A program made the position numbers and the translations under genes. Under the pieces are notes generated by a model, which saw nothing but the letters and a program-made list of their open reading frames with translations, made no database searches and had not been told where the DNA came from. From Acidobacteriota bacterium (lineage in GTDB: Bacteria > Acidobacteriota > Terriglobia > Terriglobales > Acidobacteriaceae), in the NCBI GenBank assembly GCA_025359885.1, contig JANYDG010000116.1, positions 1-56,748 on the forward strand: a DNA stretch of 56,748 bases. The letters run 5' to 3'. Within the stretch, counting starts at the first letter, position 1. Each line of letters opens with the position of its first letter. This document shows positions 52,792-56,748 of the stretch, one piece after another.

Positions 52792-53686
52792 AGATCGCAT
52801 CAAGTCCGTGCTCACTTACCCAGTGCTCATCCCTGCTATTCGCCAGTCGCTCATCGACTATTCGGCGGGACGGGTTGAGCAGCCACTGCGCCAGATTATT
52901 CGCGTCAAGGATGAAGCCGGCGGCCCTCTTGGCTGGTTTGCTACGATGCCCGTGGTGGCCGGTAATTTCATGGCTGTGAAGACGGTCACCTTCTACCCTG
53001 GCAACAGAGATTTGCCGACGCATCAGGCGACGATTGAGCTGCTAAGCAGGGCCACCGGCGAATCGCTGGCCGTGATGGATGGCCGGCTCATCACCGAGAT
53101 GCGCACTGCCGCGGTCTCAGCCGTTGCCGCCCAGCTACTTGCTCCGGAGGCAAAGACACTGGGGATTTTTGGCAGTGGTGTGCAGGCGCGCTCACATATC
53201 GAAGCGCTTCGCGAAGTTTGCCCTGCCTTTGGCATTCCGGGCAATGTGCGCGTCTGGTCAAGGAACGCTCAAAACGCAGCAGTGATTGCCGCCGAAACGG
53301 GTGCGGTTGCCGTGCCGATTGAAGAGGCTGCGGGGAGCGATGTTGTGGTGACCGTCACTTCGGCGACCACGCCAGTTCTGTATGGCAGGTGGCTTGCGGC
53401 CAATTCACTGGTGATCGCCGTCGGCGCGGTCGGGCCGAATCTGCGTGAGCTGGACGATGAGGTGATGCGCGGTACGTTGATTGCCGAGTCGCGCCAGGGG
53501 TCGGAAAACGAGGCTGGCGATGTGATTCTCTCGGGAGCCAAGGTTTTTGCGGAGATTGGCGCGATACTGGCGGGGTCGGTTGCGGTACCGGCTGGACGCA
53601 AGGTCTTCAAATCACTCGGGATGGCGATTGAGGACCTGACGGGGGCGGTGCAGGTCTGGAACGCCCTCGGAGCACCCTTGAGTTAG
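52778..53686 (+). CDS. ornithine cyclodeaminase/mu-crystallin family protein
   Basis: This 302-residue NAD(P)-dependent protein has PLGWFATMPVVAG, MAVKTVTFYPGN, MDGRLITEMRTAAVSAVAAQLL, the dinucleotide motif LGIFGSGVQARSHIEAL and VGPNLRELDDEVM. Family members are ornithine cyclodeaminase, ketimine reductases and some alanine dehydrogenases; the exact reaction is open. The start is GTG with GGGAGG 9 nt upstream, inside the MFS gene end. Overlap with the transporter suggests that it works on the imported compound. Confidence 0.85.
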   Translation: MYIPEDRIKSVLTYPVLIPAIRQSLIDYSAGRVEQPLRQIIRVKDEAGGPLGWFATMPVVAGNFMAVKTVTFYPGNRDLPTHQATIELLSRATGESLAVMDGRLITEMRTAAVSAVAAQLLAPEAKTLGIFGSGVQARSHIEALREVCPAFGIPGNVRVWSRNAQNAAVIAAETGAVAVPIEEAAGSDVVVTVTSATTPVLYGRWLAANSLVIAVGAVGPNLRELDDEVMRGTLIAESRQGSENEAGDVILSGAKVFAEIGAILAGSVAVPAGRKVFKSLGMAIEDLTGAVQVWNALGAPLS

Positions 53687-53741
53687 CTCGCAGCCCGCAC
53701 AAGTTTGCGATACTTGCCTGTCGTGAAGGGACGGGGATTGC

Positions 53742-55109
53742 ATGAGCCAGAATTGGGCACGAGGAACAAGAAGAGATTTCGTCAAGGGAGCGGCCGCAAC
53801 CGCTGCAGGGCTCGCACTTGCTGGCCCGGTTTCAGTGGCTGCACCCGGAGGGCTTGGCGGCAGATTTCTCACGCATGTTTCGGTGGTGAGGGTCAACCAG
53901 ATTGAGGTTACGCCGACCAAGAACATCGGTGAAGACGAACACGAACTCAACAGTCCGGATCATATTCGCAGCCGCCGCGCCGCCTTTGAGGCTGGCTGGC
54001 CTGGTGCAAAAATGACCTGGGCGATCAGCTGGCTTGCCCTGACAGACCAACGCCCGGAGTATCAGCAGGCCCGCCGTCTGCTGGCCGAATATCACCACAA
54101 ATATGGGGATGAAGTGACCTTTATTCCCGGTGGCTACTTTGCGCCGATGTATGACACGCGGAAGAACAATCAGCAGACCATTCGAAAAGCCCTGCAGATG
54201 ATCACGACGATGGTTGGCGGCAATTACCGGCCGCAGTCTCTGGTGGCTGGCTTCCTGGATGCCGATAGCCAGAACTATCTCGCCACGGAAGAGGGCATTC
54301 ACGTATGCCAGGGGCAGATATGGAGCCAGCACGGCATTGACAATGGCGACGGCGACGGCGGCATCTGCTACCCCTACTATCCGAGCCGCGAACACTATCT
54401 GAAACCGGCGCAGGGCAGGTCGGACTTCATCGACTGCGTTTGCCTCGACGGCTGGACCTGCGATTTTCTGCCTGCGCGCCGCCAGGGTTTCGACGGGGGT
54501 TTCAACAGCCGGCTTGGCGTTGGCCCCATTGAGACGGGCCGCCTGGGCCTTGACGCTGGCCACCAGGAAACCATCGCCACTGTGGCGCAGCACTTTGACC
54601 AGGGCTACGCACTGAATGGCTTCGCCTTTACCACCTCGATTTGGGAAGTCTCGCTGGGCCAGGAGGAAGACCTTACGTGGTCGCTGCAGGCCATCAGGAG
54701 CCGCTGGCCGGATACCCGCGTGATGACCGAGGGCGAATTTGGCCTGGAGTGGCGTAAGCACAACCCCTCGAACGCACACCTCGATTACCGATTCGACGCC
54801 AGGGGCACTGGGGTGAAAGGCGCAGGCTCAGAACCGGAGCTGGAGATGCAGTGGTTCATGAACAAGGATTTCCGGCTGGCCCTCTTGCACAACTGGCAAA
54901 CCGGCGAGGCCCCCAGGGTGATTGACTTCACGCGGTACGACCTGAAGGCCGAGGAGCCACAGGGGCTGCAGCGGGAGTGGAGCCTGATGAATGTGGTCAA
55001 CCAGAAGGGCACCCGGCCGCAGGACAAGCCTGTGCCTTTTGCGCAGCTGAATGGCGAGGACCAGCACCGCATCCTCGCCCGTTATCCGGAGTTGAAGAAG
55101 TTGACATAG
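53742..55109 (+). CDS. Tat-exported DUF3863-like protein
   Basis: This 455-residue protein begins with a twin-arginine signal (TRRDFVKGAAATAAGLALAG). The mature part has FLTHVSVVRVNQIEVTPTKN, a barrel-like region with WAISWLALTDQRPEYQQARRLL, PGGYFAPMYDTRKN, AGFLDADSQNYLA, GIHVCQGQIWSQHGIDNGDGDGG and MTEGEFGLEW. I place it in the DUF3863 family of secreted proteins, which look like carbohydrate-active barrels. Many Asp/Glu/His residues suggest a metal or glycosidase site, but no activity is known to me. It follows the MFS-dehydrogenase pair by 55 bp. Confidence 0.72.
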   Translation: MSQNWARGTRRDFVKGAAATAAGLALAGPVSVAAPGGLGGRFLTHVSVVRVNQIEVTPTKNIGEDEHELNSPDHIRSRRAAFEAGWPGAKMTWAISWLALTDQRPEYQQARRLLAEYHHKYGDEVTFIPGGYFAPMYDTRKNNQQTIRKALQMITTMVGGNYRPQSLVAGFLDADSQNYLATEEGIHVCQGQIWSQHGIDNGDGDGGICYPYYPSREHYLKPAQGRSDFIDCVCLDGWTCDFLPARRQGFDGGFNSRLGVGPIETGRLGLDAGHQETIATVAQHFDQGYALNGFAFTTSIWEVSLGQEEDLTWSLQAIRSRWPDTRVMTEGEFGLEWRKHNPSNAHLDYRFDARGTGVKGAGSEPELEMQWFMNKDFRLALLHNWQTGEAPRVIDFTRYDLKAEEPQGLQREWSLMNVVNQKGTRPQDKPVPFAQLNGEDQHRILARYPELKKLT

Positions 55110-55137
55110 TTCGCGGATCAGGCAGTTGTGGAGTCCG

Positions 55138-56163
55138 TTACTTACGGACTCGCACGGCCAGCTTGCCAAAATTCCTGCCCTGCAAGAGGCCGATGAACGC
55201 CTCGGGAGCATTCTCGAGGCCATCGACAATGTCTTCGCGGTACTTGATCTTTCCCGCCTCAAACCACTCGGCCATCTGGTTGCGGAACTCTGCAAAGTGC
55301 GGACCGTAGTCGTCGAAAATAATGAAGCCCTGCATCCTGATTCGCTTCTTCAGCAGCGTCCCCATCACCTGCGAGGTCCGGTATTGGCTTTCGCCCGCCG
55401 GGTCGCCGTTGTAGCCGGCAATCAGCCCGCAGAGAGGGATTCGCGCCTTGGTATTCAGCAGGGGAAAGACCGCATCAAAGGTCGCGCCGCCGACATTTTC
55501 AAAGTACACATCGATCCCGGCAGGGCAGGCTGCCGCCAATTCCTGGTTGAGTGTCGGGCTGCGATGATCGATGCAGGCGTCAAAGCCCAGCTCCTCGACG
55601 GCGTAGCGGCATTTCTCCGCGCCCCCGGCGACGCCGATCACGCGACACTCCTTGAGCCTGGCGATTTGTCCCACGATGGAACCGACCGCTCCTGTCGCCG
55701 CGCCTACCACGACCGTCTCACCGGGCTTTGGCTGCCCAATGTCGAGCAGGCCCATGTATGCGGTAAATCCCGGCATTCCGGTCACGCCGAGCGCATGCGA
55801 GGGATTGGCTGGATTTGCCCCGAGATTGACGGCGCCGCGGCCATCTGAAACGGCAGAGTCCTGCCAGCCATTGAAGCTGAGCACCCAATCGCCTGCGGAA
55901 AACCCGGCCGCATCTGAGGACTCCACCTGGCTCACAGTAGCCCCTACCATGAGCCCACCAATGGCAACCGGTGGCGCGTACGAGGGAGCATCACTCATGC
56001 GCCCACGCATGTAGGGGTCCAGCGAAAGGTAAACAGTTCGCAGCAGCATCTGACCGGCACCTGCGGTTGGAACGGGCCCGGTCTCCAGGCGAAAGTCGGC
56101 GGCTACGGGCGCTCCCGAGGGGCGCGAGGCCAGAACAATCCTACGATTCATTTCTTCACTCAC
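55138..56163 (-). CDS. MDR-superfamily NADP-dependent oxidoreductase
   Basis: This 341-residue protein is of the leukotriene-B4 dehydrogenase/CurA type: YLSLDPYMRGRMSD, WVLSFNGWQDSAV, the NADP motif VVVGAATGAVGSIVGQIARL, GVAGGAEKCRYAVEELGFDACIDH and VYFENVGGATFDAVFPLL. These zinc-free enzymes reduce the double bond of enones and alkenals. The start is GTG with GAGGAG 9 nt upstream, although an ATG four codons later is also possible. It converges with the DUF3863-like gene. Confidence 0.88.
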   Translation of the reverse strand: MSEEMNRRIVLASRPSGAPVAADFRLETGPVPTAGAGQMLLRTVYLSLDPYMRGRMSDAPSYAPPVAIGGLMVGATVSQVESSDAAGFSAGDWVLSFNGWQDSAVSDGRGAVNLGANPANPSHALGVTGMPGFTAYMGLLDIGQPKPGETVVVGAATGAVGSIVGQIARLKECRVIGVAGGAEKCRYAVEELGFDACIDHRSPTLNQELAAACPAGIDVYFENVGGATFDAVFPLLNTKARIPLCGLIAGYNGDPAGESQYRTSQVMGTLLKKRIRMQGFIIFDDYGPHFAEFRNQMAEWFEAGKIKYREDIVDGLENAPEAFIGLLQGRNFGKLAVRVRK

Positions 56164-56251
56164 GGTTACTTTCTCCTCTACATGCATCCTGCAAAATTTT
56201 ACCCCTTCCCGGCAACGAAAGCTGTCTCGTAGAGACCGCTTTGGGCAGGCT

Positions 56252-56748
56252 CTACGGCTTACCTGCGGCATTCCACGTTGGCCGCCAGGTTGAGTTTGCC
56301 AGCCAACGAACGGGCCCGATCATCGAAGCAATCGAATGCGTTACAAATTCAAAATCAATATGGGCGAGATCATCCGAGGGCTCATGGTAATCCGTATGCA
56401 GGCCAAAGCTTGAGACCGTCTGCGCGACGATGCCTTTTTTCGCCAGGGCGTAGTTGTCAGAGCGCTGAAAGAACTGCTCTTTGGGGTGTGGATCTGCTGA
56501 GAGCGCCGCGCCGTGCTGGGCCAGGGTCGGGCCGAGATTCGAGCGCTCATAGCCGGTGAGCCACAGTGTCTTGTTGGGCAGCGCCGGGTCGGGGCGGCCA
56601 ATCATTTCAAATTCCAGGTTTGCCACAATCTGCGTCAGCGGCACCGGCGGGTGCTCAAGGAAGTACGCATTTCCATACCCGCCCAACTCTTCTGAGCCAA
56701 AGAGTACAAACAGGATTGACCGCTGCGGCCGTGGTCCCTGGCTCAGCG
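56252..56748 (-). CDS. M28-family peptidase, C-terminal part, runs off the window
   Basis: About 165 residues are visible, starting before the window edge with RSILFVLFGSEELGGYGNAY, which contains the catalytic Glu and a zinc Glu. It continues ANLEFEMIGRPDP (a zinc-ligand position is Glu or Asp here), SDNYALAKKGIVAQTVSSFGLHTDYHEPSDD with the last His ligand, and ends after the helix FVTHSIASMIGPVRWLAN. It is a zinc aminopeptidase-like protein, probably exported, although the N-terminus is not visible. It is distinct from the M28 enzyme near tatC. Confidence 0.85.
   Translation of the reverse strand, partial: LSQGPRPQRSILFVLFGSEELGGYGNAYFLEHPPVPLTQIVANLEFEMIGRPDPALPNKTLWLTGYERSNLGPTLAQHGAALSADPHPKEQFFQRSDNYALAKKGIVAQTVSSFGLHTDYHEPSDDLAHIDFEFVTHSIASMIGPVRWLANSTWRPTWNAAGKP

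Overview
The window is a chromosomal segment of an acidobacterium, most likely of the Terriglobia (Granulicella/Terriglobus/Edaphobacter-like). The pointers are a large exported protein with a VWFA-related acidobacterial domain, a remnant of an ADOP-type (acidobacterial duplicated orphan permease) FtsX-like permease, high-GC coding sequence with frequent GTG/TTG starts, and many short hairpin repeats ending in GGGGCACCC scattered between genes. I saw no rRNA, tRNA or CRISPR array. All family assignments come from reading the translations by eye; no search was run.

Left part (1-8.6 kb): an AT-richer gene for a putative HEPN-type protein abuts a truncated ABC permease. Then come purU, a flavin-dependent monooxygenase with palindromes in front of it, a VapBC-type toxin-antitoxin pair whose antitoxin mRNA looks leaderless, a 302-bp tandem repeat tract, and a VWA protein plus a MoxR/chelatase-type AAA+ ATPase separated by repeat elements.

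Middle part (8.9-29.4 kb): two adjacent exported paralogues share a WGEFGP-containing domain, one of them fused to a VWFA-related domain. Next are a TPR protein, a thioesterase, an Mrp-type Fe-S carrier, a DUF1684 protein with an exported GH13 alpha-glucosidase, the heat-shock cluster hrcA-grpE-dnaJ behind a near-consensus promoter, a divergent pair of exported nucleoside-related proteins (NUP family and SAM hydrolase family), a C-terminal processing protease, a SurA-like PPIase with a long basic tail, and a YhaM-like exoribonuclease.

Toxin-antitoxin islet (29.5-31.5 kb): brnTA, an EVE-domain gene and higBA sit between yhaM and aroC. higBA is bracketed by two copies of the last 75 bp of the EVE gene, so it looks like an insertion.

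Right part (31.5-56.7 kb): aroC-def-fmt-rsmB form one forward operon, with rsmB carrying a 15-bp-periodic N-terminal extension. A reverse-strand run holds an M20 amidohydrolase, aroB, ubiE/menG, a CDF transporter with three tandem cytoplasmic domains, an OsmC protein and a PASTA protein. Then follow nadB, an SDR, TerC, a PAS protein with a degenerate GGDEF domain, tatA/B-tatC with a glutaminyl-cyclase-like M28 enzyme, nadA, a DUF2203 protein, an MFS transporter overlapping an ornithine-cyclodeaminase-family gene, a Tat-exported DUF3863-like protein, an MDR reductase, and the end of an M28 peptidase that runs off the window.
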